A stretch of DNA of 15,565 nucleotides from Spirosomataceae bacterium (lineage in GTDB: Bacteria > Bacteroidota > Bacteroidia > Cytophagales > Spirosomataceae): positions 1-15,565 of the forward strand of contig JALOLW010000035.1 in assembly GCA_025455795.1 (NCBI GenBank), read 5' to 3'. Numbering within the stretch: the first letter of the stretch is position 1; every line of letters starts with the position of its first letter. Positions 1-6,595 of the stretch are shown piece by piece. A model generated the notes under the pieces. It did not search any database, had not been told where the DNA came from, and worked only from the letters and a program-made list of their open reading frames with translations. Made by a program: the position numbers and the translations under genes.

Positions 1-765
1 GGTATGTATGCCCCGGGGCTGGATATTGAGTTGGTAGAGGCATTGGAACTGCCCTATCAAACCCAACGCACATCCATCAACTTTATGGGGTGCTATGGGG
101 CGTTTAATGGCCTCAAAATGGCCCATGCCATCGTAAAAGCCGAGCCTACTGCCAAAGTGCTATTGGTCTGTATCGAACTGTGTACACTTCACTTTCAGAA
201 AAAAAACGACGAAAACTACCTGCTCTCCAACGCGCTCTTTGCCGACGGGGCGGCGGCGGTGTTGATAGAAAGTACACCTCGTGGTATGGCACTGGAAATG
301 AGTCAGTTTTACTGTGATTTACTGCCACAAGGCAAACAGTTTTACTGTGATTTACTGCCACAAGGCAAACAAGACATGGCTTGGAACGTAGGTGATTTTG
401 GGTTTGAGATGGTACTAAGTTCGTACATTCCCAAGTTGGTCAAGGGGGGACTCGGACAGCTTTTGACTCGACTTCAAAGCCACGCTACACTGCCAAAAAT
501 TGATTTTTATGCCATTCACCCAGGCGGACGGGCGATTTTGGAAGCCGCCGAAAAACAACTTCACCTATCACCCGACGATAACCGCTACGCTTACGACGTT
601 CTGCGCGAATACGGCAATATGTCGTCGTGTACGGTGCTGTTTGTATTGCAGCGATTGCTGGCCGAGCGCACACCCACTGACCACGGCAAACACGTATTCA
701 GTTGTGCTTTTGGCCCCGGACTCACGCTCGAAACGGGGGTTTTTAGGATTGTAACGGAGTCATAA
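1..765 (+). CDS. Type III polyketide synthase (chalcone synthase-like), 5'-truncated by window edge
   Basis: This is the C-terminal two thirds of a thiolase-fold type III PKS, which condenses acyl-CoA starters with malonyl-CoA to make small aromatic products such as pyrones, resorcinols or phloroglucinols. The reading frame is open to base 1, so the ATG at 4 is probably an internal Met; the family is usually about 350 residues and only about 254 are visible. Counting from that Met, the catalytic triad is intact: Cys30 in FMGCYGAFN, His172 in AIHPGG and Asn205 in YGNMSS. The strand with GDFGFEM resembles the segment lining the cyclisation pocket. Just before it, the 11-residue block QFYCDLLPQGK occurs twice in a row through an exact DNA duplication. 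The product cannot be predicted. No tailoring enzyme follows; truA starts 121 bp downstream. Family assignment is firm, substrate unknown. Confidence 0.9.
   Translation, partial: GMYAPGLDIELVEALELPYQTQRTSINFMGCYGAFNGLKMAHAIVKAEPTAKVLLVCIELCTLHFQKKNDENYLLSNALFADGAAAVLIESTPRGMALEMSQFYCDLLPQGKQFYCDLLPQGKQDMAWNVGDFGFEMVLSSYIPKLVKGGLGQLLTRLQSHATLPKIDFYAIHPGGRAILEAAEKQLHLSPDDNRYAYDVLREYGNMSSCTVLFVLQRLLAERTPTDHGKHVFSCAFGPGLTLETGVFRIVTES
304..369 (+). repeat. Perfect in-frame 33-bp tandem duplication inside the PKS gene
   Basis: Bases 304-336 and 337-369 are identical, and the match continues two bases further (CA at 370-371). Each unit encodes QFYCDLLPQGK. The duplication keeps the frame and lengthens the protein by 11 residues. 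No synonymous difference separates the copies, so it is either very recent, kept identical by recombination, or an assembly artefact. Confidence 0.97.
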
Positions 766-810
766 CCAAAATAGTCGTGGCCTACTTTGACGTTTCCCTC
801 AAACAATGGA

Positions 811-850
811 ACACGGATTCAAAGGATCTAACGGATTTTCACGGATTTAG
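811..850. repeat. Three ACGGATT heptamers between the PKS gene and truA
   Basis: The heptamer ACGGATT occurs at 813-819, 831-837 and 841-847, within a 121-bp gap that shows no gene, terminator or recognisable promoter. The last two copies are 10 bp apart and sit in the near-identical decamers acggattttc and acggatttag. This looks like a fragment of a dispersed intergenic repeat; whether it recurs elsewhere in the genome cannot be judged from this window. Confidence 0.5.
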
Positions 851-886
851 TCCATCACCTCAATAACAAATAACGGACTGTTAGTC

Positions 887-1645
887 ATGAGGTATTTTAT
901 CGAAGTTAGTTATAAAGGAACAACCTTTCACGGGTGGCAGCGGCAGCCCAACGCGGTCAGTGTGGAAGAAACCCTCGAAAAAGGACTGCAAACCATTTTG
1001 CGGACACCCGTTCGTCTCACGGGGAGTAGTCGCACCGATACGGGTGTACACGCCGAGCAGCAGTTTGCTCACTTTGACATTGAGCAGCCCATCGGTCAGC
1101 CCGACCGTATCGTTCACGCGCTCAATAGTATTTTGCCATATGAGTTGGCGGTCAAAGCTTTACACCTCGTCAAAGAAGAAGCCCACAGTCGTTTTGATGC
1201 CACGCACCGTTGCTATGAGTATCGGTTGTTTCGCCACAAAAACCCCTTTTTAACGGGGTTGGGTTGTCTATACCGCCGCCCGTTGGACATTGCTTTGATG
1301 AACGAAGCCGCTGCGCTTTTGCCCCAACACGAAGATTTTGAATGTTTTAGCAAAACGCATACCGACGTAAAAACGTTTTTGTGCAAAATTGAATACGCTT
1401 TTTGGCACGAACAAAACGATACGCTTGTTTTTCACATCAAAGCCAATCGCTTTCTTCGTGGCATGGTGCGGGCCGTCGTCGGTACGCTGCTCGAAGTAGG
1501 GCAAGGCAAGCTGACAGTGGGGCAGTTTGAGCAAATCATTGTTTCCAAAAACCGCCAAAATGCCGCCGCCCAAGCCCCCGCCGAAGGGCTGTTTCTGACC
1601 GAAGTAGGGTATGATTGGACACAAATAGTAGGCGGTTTGCAGTAG
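887..1645 (+). CDS. truA: tRNA pseudouridine(38-40) synthase TruA
   Basis: TruA isomerises uridines 38, 39 and 40 in the anticodon arm of tRNAs to pseudouridine in the cytoplasm. The 252-residue protein has the usual length and begins with the family pattern FIEVSYKGTTFHGWQRQP. The catalytic aspartate is Asp51 in SSRTDTGVHA. Further family blocks are ALNSILP, the FDAT(H)RxYEYR region and the C-terminal NRFLRGMVRAVVG segment. The ATG at 887 gives the normal N-terminus with no extra residues. It lies 121 bp after the PKS gene and 47 bp before the nucleotidyltransferase gene on the same strand, so co-transcription with the latter is plausible. Confidence 0.97.
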   Translation: MRYFIEVSYKGTTFHGWQRQPNAVSVEETLEKGLQTILRTPVRLTGSSRTDTGVHAEQQFAHFDIEQPIGQPDRIVHALNSILPYELAVKALHLVKEEAHSRFDATHRCYEYRLFRHKNPFLTGLGCLYRRPLDIALMNEAAALLPQHEDFECFSKTHTDVKTFLCKIEYAFWHEQNDTLVFHIKANRFLRGMVRAVVGTLLEVGQGKLTVGQFEQIIVSKNRQNAAAQAPAEGLFLTEVGYDWTQIVGGLQ

Positions 1646-1647
1646 GT

Positions 1648-1683
1648 ATTCATCATTAGTACTCAGTCATTCATCATTAGTAC
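1648..1683. repeat. Two 15-bp direct repeats in the truA-nucleotidyltransferase gap
   Basis: The sequence attcatcattagtac occurs at 1648-1662 and again at 1669-1683, with period 21. The pair fills nearly all of the 47-bp gap and ends 9 bp before the TTG start of the next gene, where a ribosome-binding region would be. No dyad symmetry suggests an operator. It may be a short intergenic tandem repeat prone to slippage. Confidence 0.75.
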
Positions 1684-1692
1684 ATTCACTCA

Positions 1693-2283
1693 TTGAAAAA
1701 AGTAGGTATCATCATCTTGGCAGCGGGCGAGTCCAAGCGCATGGGAAGCCCCAAACAGTTGCTCCAAATCGAAGGCAAAAGCCTCATCACACGTACTGCC
1801 GAAGTCGCATTGGCTACCGACTGCTACCCCGTGGTATTGGTAATAGGTGCTCACAAACCTCAAATCGCCCCCGAAATTGTGAGGCTTCCGCTCACAGTCA
1901 TAGACAATCCTACTTGGCATGAAGGCATGGCGTCGTCGGTCAAAATGGGGCTTATAGGCATGTACATGACTTACAAAGACATAGACGCGGTGCTGTTTTT
2001 GGTATGCGACCAGCCCCATCTTTCGGTGGCGTTGTTGGAAAAAATATTGGACGAGTACCAATCCAAAAACGCCCCCATCGTCGCCTGTCAGTATGCGGGG
2101 CAAGTAGGCGTACCCGTGCTGTTTACCCGACCGTATTTTGAAGAATTGCTGGATTTAAAAGGCGACAAAGGAGCTAAATCCATCTTAATGAGCCACTTAG
2201 ACGAAGCACATTTAGTGCATTTTGAGGGAGGGGAGATAGACTTAGACACCCCCGACGATTATCAAAAAGTGTCAAAAAAATGA
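1693..2283 (+). CDS. MobA/MocA-like nucleotidyltransferase (NTP_transf_3 family)
   Basis: This is a Rossmann-like cytoplasmic nucleotidyltransferase of 196 residues. Relatives transfer CMP or GMP to the molybdopterin cofactor (MocA, MobA); MocA products serve xanthine-dehydrogenase-type enzymes. The nucleotide-binding loop is at residues 9-23 (LAAGESKRMGSPKQL, with Lys21). The metal-binding motif CDQP is at 105-108, WHEGMASSVKMG at 75-86 and the C-terminal DLDTPDDY at 183-190, a pattern closer to MocA than to MobA. No upstream in-frame ATG is available, and the first codon is TTG followed by KKVGIIILAAG, the expected N-terminus. No XdhC, molybdopterin enzyme or sugar pathway gene lies nearby, so the substrate stays open. 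Transcription probably continues from truA and ends at the hairpin after the stop codon. Confidence 0.85.
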   Translation: MKKVGIIILAAGESKRMGSPKQLLQIEGKSLITRTAEVALATDCYPVVLVIGAHKPQIAPEIVRLPLTVIDNPTWHEGMASSVKMGLIGMYMTYKDIDAVLFLVCDQPHLSVALLEKILDEYQSKNAPIVACQYAGQVGVPVLFTRPYFEELLDLKGDKGAKSILMSHLDEAHLVHFEGGEIDLDTPDDYQKVSKK

Positions 2284-2285
2284 GC

Positions 2286-2323
2286 GAATGGACAACTTTT
2301 TGAAAGTTGTCCATTCTTTTTTT
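2286..2323. terminator. Rho-independent terminator between convergent genes
   Basis: Bases 2286-2299 pair perfectly with 2303-2316 (14 bp) around a 3-nt TTG loop, followed by seven T at 2317-2323. It lies 3 bp after the stop of the nucleotidyltransferase gene. On the minus strand the same stem is followed, after five bases, by seven T (complement of 2274-2280), so it may also stop transcription of the convergent membrane-protein gene, less efficiently. Confidence 0.92.
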
Positions 2324-2346
2324 GGAAACAGTCCATTCTTTTCACC

Positions 2347-3426
2347 CTACACTTTCACAAATATCTTTTGCTTGTACATCAGGTACAAAATCACGAACCA
2401 AATCGCCAGAAATATCAATGCGCCTGCCAAAGAGGCGTTGTAGGCGTTGGCAAACAGCGGTGCAATGAACGACTCGTACAAATAGGTTTTGGCGTCTTTG
2501 CCGTCTATTTGAATCAAACTCATTGTCCGTGGAATCACCCCCGACAGAAAAAAGACCGTGATGGCATTGACACCAAATACCAACGGCACGGTAGTGAAGG
2601 AGCGATACCCCTGCACATCAATAAGCCAATAACAAATAGCAAGGCCCACCATGGCCCAGCCACCCGCGTAACACACGTACGAACTCGTCCAGAGGGCTTT
2701 GTTGACAGGAAACACCAAATCCCAAATCAAACCAATGATAATGAGCGCGTTGCCTGCCAAAAACAACCACGTCATGCGTTCCGAAATAGCACGTTCGGTT
2801 TTGAGCCATTGACCTGTTAGTACTCCCAACAGCCCCGTGGCTACGGCGGGCAACGTCCCCAAAAGTCCTTCGGGGTCCCAGACTTTGGCTTTTTTCCAGA
2901 GGTGGTCAGGAGTGAGAACGAGGCGATCGAGCCACGCACCCATGTTGGTTTCGGGGGCGAGATTGGGATAGCCTACGTCAGGCACAGGCACGTAGGTCAT
3001 CAGCAAGCAGTACCCTACCAAAATACCGACTGTGAGCCAAATCTGCGTTTTGCGGGTAGTGTATAGAAATACCAATGAGCAAATAAAAAACACCAACCCG
3101 ATGCGCTGCAACACCCCCATAATGCGGACAGTACCAAACTCAAATTTGGGATAAAGGCTCAAAAACAGCCCCAAACCGAAGAGAATCGCGCTCCGTTTGG
3201 CGATTTTGAAGACCGACGGCTTGTTTTTCCCCATCGCAAACACGATAGAAACCCCCGCAATGAACAAGAAAAACGGAAAAATCAAATCGGTAGGCGTACA
3301 ACCGTGCCACTCGGCGTGGAGCAGCGGCGCATAGACGTGTCCCCAGTCGCCAGGGTTATTGACCAAAATCATGGCCGCGACTGTCAGGCCACGGAATACA
3401 TCAAGCGAAAGTAGGCGATTTTGCAT
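2347..3426 (-). CDS. NagX/HGSNAT-like multi-pass membrane protein (COG4299, DUF5009-type acyltransferase)
   Basis: This 359-residue integral membrane protein, with about ten predicted hydrophobic helices, resembles the membrane domain of human heparan-alpha-glucosaminide N-acetyltransferase and bacterial NagX-type proteins. The N-terminal family signature is visible: RLLSLDVFRGLTVAAMILVN at residues 4-23, then HAEWHGCTPTDLIFPFFLFI. In that block His37 occupies the position of the active-site histidine of the human enzyme. Some bacterial members are annotated as sugar transporters, others as acetyltransferases acting on amino sugars or exopolysaccharide; the sequence does not decide between these. 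It ends with a basic tail. It runs divergently from uxuA across a 118-bp gap and converges on the nucleotidyltransferase gene. Family call is good, role uncertain. Confidence 0.85.
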   Translation of the reverse strand: MQNRLLSLDVFRGLTVAAMILVNNPGDWGHVYAPLLHAEWHGCTPTDLIFPFFLFIAGVSIVFAMGKNKPSVFKIAKRSAILFGLGLFLSLYPKFEFGTVRIMGVLQRIGLVFFICSLVFLYTTRKTQIWLTVGILVGYCLLMTYVPVPDVGYPNLAPETNMGAWLDRLVLTPDHLWKKAKVWDPEGLLGTLPAVATGLLGVLTGQWLKTERAISERMTWLFLAGNALIIIGLIWDLVFPVNKALWTSSYVCYAGGWAMVGLAICYWLIDVQGYRSFTTVPLVFGVNAITVFFLSGVIPRTMSLIQIDGKDAKTYLYESFIAPLFANAYNASLAGALIFLAIWFVILYLMYKQKIFVKV

Positions 3427-3445
3427 CAGAAAAGGGTTTGGTCCA

Positions 3446-3453
3446 CAAAAGTA
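3446..3453 (-). promoter_or_regulatory. Candidate -7 element for the NagX-like gene
   Basis: On the minus strand this reads TACTTTTG, a full match to the Bacteroidota -7 consensus TAnnTTTG, 19 bp before the ATG. No TTTG lies at the expected -33 distance, so only half of a promoter is visible. The rest of the 118-bp divergent gap shows no clear promoter for uxuA. Confidence 0.4.
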
Positions 3454-3544
3454 GCCAAAACTGCCATTTTACGCAGGGAAAACGCGGGGATTTTGCGTCA
3501 TCATCTTACCAACATACCCAATCAACCAATAACGGCTTTTCAAA

Positions 3545-4738
3545 ATGGCATTAGAACAAACTTGGCGGTGGTTTGGCCCCAAAGACCCCGTAAGCCTCAC
3601 CGACGTAAGACAAGCAGGAGCTACGGGCGTGGTATCGGCCTTGCACCATGTTCCCAACGGGCAAGTCTGGACCCAATCAGAAATCAACAAGCACAAGTCG
3701 CTTATTGAAAACGCGGGCCTCACGTGGTCGGTGGTAGAAAGTGTACCCGTACACGAGGACATCAAAAAAGCTTCTGGTAACTACCGCCAATACATCCAAA
3801 ACTACCAAGAGTCATTGGTCAATTTGGCCGCTTGTGGCATTGATACGGTTTGCTACAACTTCATGCCAGTGCTTGATTGGACCCGCACCGACTTAGACGC
3901 TCCAATGCCCGACGGCTCCACTGCTTTGCGCTTCGATGTCACCGAGTTTGCGGCGTTTGAATTGTATATCTTGCAACGCAAGGGGGCGTTTGACCACTAC
4001 ACCGATGCCCAACAACAAAAAGCCAAAGCATGGCTCAATCAGGCCCAAGAGACTGACGTACAGCGCCTTGTGCGCAACGTCATCGCAGGGCTACCAGGCT
4101 CCGAAGAAAGCTACACCGTAGAGCAGTTTAGAGACGTATTGGATACGTACAAATACGTGGGTGATGCCCAACTTCGCCAAAATCTCTACGATTTTCTCCG
4201 TCAAATCGCGCCTGTGGCCCAAGAGGTTGGTATCAGGCTCTCTATCCATCCCGACGATCCTCCGTTTCCGATTTTAGGACTTCCCCGCGTGGTCAGCACC
4301 GAAGCCGACGCCCAAGCCATCCTCGCCGCTTGCGACGTGCCCGCCAACGGCCTGTGCTTTTGTACGGGAAGCTACGGCGTGCGCCCCGACAACGACCTCG
4401 TGGGCATGGTACAACGCCTCGGCGACCGTATCCACTTCATTCACCTGCGCGCCACGCAGCGCGACGCCGAAGGCAACTTCCACGAAGCCAACCACTTAGA
4501 GGGCGACGTAGATATGTACGGCGTGATGAAAGCACTCCTCCAAGAACAACGCCGCCGCGAGCAAATAGGCCGTTCTGATTTGCGAATGCCCTTCCGCCCT
4601 GACCACGGTCACAAAATGCTCGACGACCTCGATGCCAACAAAAAAACCAATCCTGGCTACACCGCTATTGGGCGTTTGCGGGGCTTGGCGGAGTTGCGGG
4701 GATTAGAGCTGGGTATCGAACGAGGAGGTTATTTGTAA
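3545..4738 (+). CDS. uxuA: Mannonate dehydratase UxuA
   Basis: UxuA dehydrates D-mannonate to 2-keto-3-deoxy-D-gluconate (EC 4.2.1.8), the last uronate-specific step before the KDG branch in glucuronate catabolism. The 397-residue length is normal for the family. It starts with the typical LEQTWRWFGPKDPVSL and has the TIM-barrel blocks GATGVVSALHHVPNG, VCYNFMPVLDWTRTDL and IRLSIHPDDPP. Likely metal and catalytic residues are His235, Cys273 (in CFCTGSYG), His300 (in HFIHLRA) and Asp353/His354 (in PFRPDHGHKML), by analogy with characterised UxuA. No uxaC, uxuB, kdgK or kdgA lies in the window, so the rest of the pathway must be elsewhere. I see no terminator before the next gene. Confidence 0.97.
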   Translation: MALEQTWRWFGPKDPVSLTDVRQAGATGVVSALHHVPNGQVWTQSEINKHKSLIENAGLTWSVVESVPVHEDIKKASGNYRQYIQNYQESLVNLAACGIDTVCYNFMPVLDWTRTDLDAPMPDGSTALRFDVTEFAAFELYILQRKGAFDHYTDAQQQKAKAWLNQAQETDVQRLVRNVIAGLPGSEESYTVEQFRDVLDTYKYVGDAQLRQNLYDFLRQIAPVAQEVGIRLSIHPDDPPFPILGLPRVVSTEADAQAILAACDVPANGLCFCTGSYGVRPDNDLVGMVQRLGDRIHFIHLRATQRDAEGNFHEANHLEGDVDMYGVMKALLQEQRRREQIGRSDLRMPFRPDHGHKMLDDLDANKKTNPGYTAIGRLRGLAELRGLELGIERGGYL

Positions 4739-4752
4739 TTATTCCAAATAAA

Positions 4753-4784
4753 TTTGCTTCTTAGAAAGTTTATGCGCAATTTTG
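4753..4784 (+). promoter_or_regulatory. Bacteroidota-type promoter for the small gene at 4806
   Basis: TTTG at 4753-4756 (-33) and CAATTTTG at 4777-4784 (-7, seven of eight to TAnnTTTG) are separated by 20 nt, the same spacing as in the rpmH promoter. Transcription would start near 4791, which places a possible upstream TTG start at 4782 outside the mRNA and supports the ATG at 4806. Confidence 0.55.
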
Positions 4785-4805
4785 TGGGGTCAAAAACACG
4801 CAATC

Positions 4806-5168
4806 ATGTTGTACGATTCTCCCGACACCACGCTTTTGTACGAAACCAAAAAAGGCCGCACTTGGCAGTGCGACCTCACCGACAAATTGTTTTTAGAGTT
4901 TGACGGAATGGTCTTGGCTTTTCGAGTGCAAGATTTCTTTGCGTTTCGGCGGCGGGTCAATAAAGTGGACATCTTAGAGATGATTTTTGACCTTTCCGAC
5001 GACCGCGACTTTGAGGTTATCGAAGCCCCCCTTCACAATTTTGTCCATCGCTTTGCCCTCTGCGAACTGATTCAACTCCGCGACTTGCTCAACGGCACCA
5101 AATTTTCCCTTGACCTTCACAGCATGCTGCACGAAGTGTTGGGTAGCAGTTACGTTGTTTTAGACTGA
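4806..5168 (+). CDS. Small uncharacterised cytoplasmic protein upstream of ferritin
   Basis: I do not recognise this 120-residue protein with confidence. It has no signal peptide or membrane segment. Residues 1-50 suggest beta strands (TTLLYETKKGRTWQCDLTD, then LFLEFDGMVLAFRVQDF), followed by a phenylalanine- and arginine-rich patch (FFAFRRRVN) and a more helical, acidic C-terminal half. This arrangement loosely recalls short Bacteroidota DUF proteins such as DUF6686, but I cannot confirm that. The ATG at 4806 is preferred to the TTG at 4782 because of the promoter spacing. It ends 93 bp before the ferritin ATG on the same strand, with no terminator between, so a link to iron storage is possible but rests on position alone. 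Confidence 0.75.
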   Translation: MLYDSPDTTLLYETKKGRTWQCDLTDKLFLEFDGMVLAFRVQDFFAFRRRVNKVDILEMIFDLSDDRDFEVIEAPLHNFVHRFALCELIQLRDLLNGTKFSLDLHSMLHEVLGSSYVVLD

Positions 5169-5202
5169 TTCCATATTTGTCATTAACCGAACAAAATGCG
5201 CG

Positions 5203-5234
5203 TTTACATTGTAATATTGTAAAATGATTCTTTG
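5203..5234 (+). promoter_or_regulatory. Degenerate candidate promoter for ferritin
   Basis: TTTA at 5203-5206 and ATTCTTTG at 5227-5234 are 20 nt apart, the same spacing as the two better promoters in the window, but they carry one and two mismatches to TTTG/TAnnTTTG. Transcription would begin about 20 nt before the ferritin ATG. I see no clear Fur-type inverted repeat here. Confidence 0.3.
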
Positions 5235-5261
5235 TACAACTCATCTAACACAATAAAAGCA

Positions 5262-5789
5262 ATGAAAGATTTGGTAAGAATGCGTACTTCATTGAAAGAA
5301 GAAATCGAAATCGCTCTGAACGCGCAGGTGAAAATGGAATCAGAGGCTTCTCAAAAATACTTAGCAATGGCCTCATGGCTCGACCAAAACGGTTTTGAGC
5401 ATACAGCAGCCTATATGTACAAGCAGTCGGACGAAGAGCGAGAGCATGGCCTCAAAATCTTCAAGTACATCAACGAAGTAGGCGGCGCAGCTATCACTCC
5501 CACGGTAGGCGAAGTGCAACAAGAGTTTGGTTCTATGCGTGAGGTGTTTGAAGCCGCTTTGCAAAGCGAAATCGCCGTCACCAACGCCATCAATAAAATA
5601 GTGACCAAGTGCCGCCAAGCCGAAGACTACGCGACAGAAGACTTTATGATGTGGTACGTAACCGAGCAGCGCGAAGAAGAGAAAAACGCCCGCCGCGCCT
5701 TAGAACTCTTTGATTTGATTGATGCCAACTCTCCGACTGGCAAATTTGAATTGGATAAGCAAATCGCCAAAATCGGCTCGGCTGAGTAG
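5262..5789 (+). CDS. Ferritin (non-haem, FtnA type)
   Basis: This 175-residue four-helix protein should assemble into a 24-subunit cytoplasmic shell that oxidises Fe(II) and stores it as mineral. All ferroxidase ligands found in E. coli FtnA have counterparts: Glu26, Glu59, His62 (in SDEEREHGLK), Glu103, and Gln136/Glu139 in WYVTEQREEEK. The spacing of the helices is normal and there is no haem-ligand or Dps pattern. The ATG at 5262 gives MKDLVRMRTSLKEE; an in-frame TTG 30 bp upstream would add an atypical ten residues and overlaps the candidate promoter, so I rejected it. A strong hairpin follows the stop, making this the end of the unit. Confidence 0.96.
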   Translation: MKDLVRMRTSLKEEIEIALNAQVKMESEASQKYLAMASWLDQNGFEHTAAYMYKQSDEEREHGLKIFKYINEVGGAAITPTVGEVQQEFGSMREVFEAALQSEIAVTNAINKIVTKCRQAEDYATEDFMMWYVTEQREEEKNARRALELFDLIDANSPTGKFELDKQIAKIGSAE

Positions 5790-5813
5790 TCCATCGCCAC
5801 ACTTTTGACATCG

Positions 5814-5853
5814 AAAATTCCCTTTGTTGTTGGAGAATAACAAAGGGAATTTT
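5814..5853 (+). terminator. Terminator hairpin after ferritin
   Basis: A perfect 15-bp stem pairs 5814-5828 with 5839-5853 around a 10-nt loop. The 3' arm ends in TTTT and is followed by GTTTGT, so the U-tract is short but usable. The A-rich start of the 5' arm makes the structure nearly symmetric, although no convergent gene lies to its right. It isolates ferritin from the rpmH promoter downstream. Confidence 0.85.
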
Positions 5854-5903
5854 GTTTGTAAACAACGTACCCACGGCACTTTTCCAAAAACTTCAAAAAA
5901 TAG

Positions 5904-5935
5904 TTTGTAATCTTTCGGAAAGTGTCGTACCTTTG
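5904..5935 (+). promoter_or_regulatory. Strong Bacteroidota promoter of the rpmH-rnpA operon
   Basis: TTTG at 5904-5907 (-33) and TACCTTTG at 5928-5935 (-7) both match the Bacteroidota sigma consensus perfectly, with a 20-nt spacer. The predicted start near 5942 leaves an A-rich leader of about 44 nt before the rpmH ATG. A strong promoter fits a ribosomal protein gene. Confidence 0.85.
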
Positions 5936-5985
5936 CGGACTCTTTTTTGGAAACAAGTATTTAGAAGACTCAAAATATACAAGAA

Positions 5986-6144
5986 ATGAAACGCACGTAT
6001 CAACCTTCAAACCGCAAAAGACGCAATAAGCACGGCTTCCGCGAGCGTATGTCATCGGCCAACGGTCGCAAAGTACTCGCAGCGCGCCGCAAAAAAGGTC
6101 GTTGGAAATTGACCGTTTCTGACGAGAAGCGTCACAAGCAATAG
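5986..6144 (+). CDS. rpmH: 50S ribosomal protein L34
   Basis: This 52-residue, very basic protein is a component of the large ribosomal subunit. The translation begins MKRTYQPSNRKRRNKHGFRE, continues with the conserved RMSSANGRKVLAARRKKGR block and ends in a short family-specific tail (WKLTVSDEKRHKQ). Length and start are normal for Bacteroidota. It has its own strong promoter and is followed after 55 bp by rnpA, the almost universal bacterial arrangement. Confidence 0.98.
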   Translation: MKRTYQPSNRKRRNKHGFRERMSSANGRKVLAARRKKGRWKLTVSDEKRHKQ

Positions 6145-6199
6145 TCATTTGGTGGGAGTTTGAAGGAATGAGCCGCTGCTCATCAAAACTCAGTACTTA

Positions 6200-6595
6200 A
6201 TGAAACAGACTTTCCCAAAAAATGAACGGCTTTGTAGCAAAAAAATCATAGACCGTTTGTTTGAAAAAGGTAGGACCGATGTACAAACGGCCTACCTTTT
6301 TCCGTTTAAGGTATTTTATCTTTTTGAAGAATCCCTCACGCACGCACTTCCACAGGTGCTGTTTTCTATCTCCAAACGCAATTTCAAAAAAGCAGTACAG
6401 CGCAATCTCCTCCGTCGCCGTTGCCGTGAAGCCTATCGAAAAAACAAATTTTCACTAACCCAAAATCCTGATAATCAACCACCTGCTTATGTAGCTTTTG
6501 TGTTGATAGCCAAAGAAGAAGTAACCTACGCCAAAATCGAAAAATCCATGCGGCAACTTCTCTCGACCCTCTCCAAACCTCCTCAAATCCAATGA
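6200..6595 (+). CDS. rnpA: Ribonuclease P protein component
   Basis: RnpA is the small basic subunit that binds the catalytic RNase P RNA and helps it recognise the 5' leader of precursor tRNAs. The 131-residue protein starts with KNERLCSKKIIDRLFEKG, the family's N-terminal pattern. It has the RNR signature in KKAVQRNLLRRRCREAYR around residues 63-80. It follows rpmH by 55 bp. Its stop overlaps the start of the next gene (ATGA at 6592-6595), so the two are probably translated in a coupled way. The yidD/yidC genes that often follow rnpA in other bacteria are absent here. Confidence 0.97.
   Translation: MKQTFPKNERLCSKKIIDRLFEKGRTDVQTAYLFPFKVFYLFEESLTHALPQVLFSISKRNFKKAVQRNLLRRRCREAYRKNKFSLTQNPDNQPPAYVAFVLIAKEEVTYAKIEKSMRQLLSTLSKPPQIQ

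Noticed and set aside
4782..4805. TTG start at 4782 for the small gene before ferritin
   Set aside because: It lies within the predicted -7 element, upstream of the expected transcription start; the ATG at 4806 is better.
5232..5261. TTG start at 5232 for ferritin
   Set aside because: It adds ten residues not typical of ferritins and falls in the candidate promoter; the ATG at 5262 gives the usual N-terminus.
5627..6148. 173-codon minus-strand open frame across the ferritin 3' end, the terminator, the rpmH promoter and rpmH
   Set aside because: It covers a clear terminator, a consensus promoter and a definite L34 gene on the other strand; the translation has no recognisable pattern.
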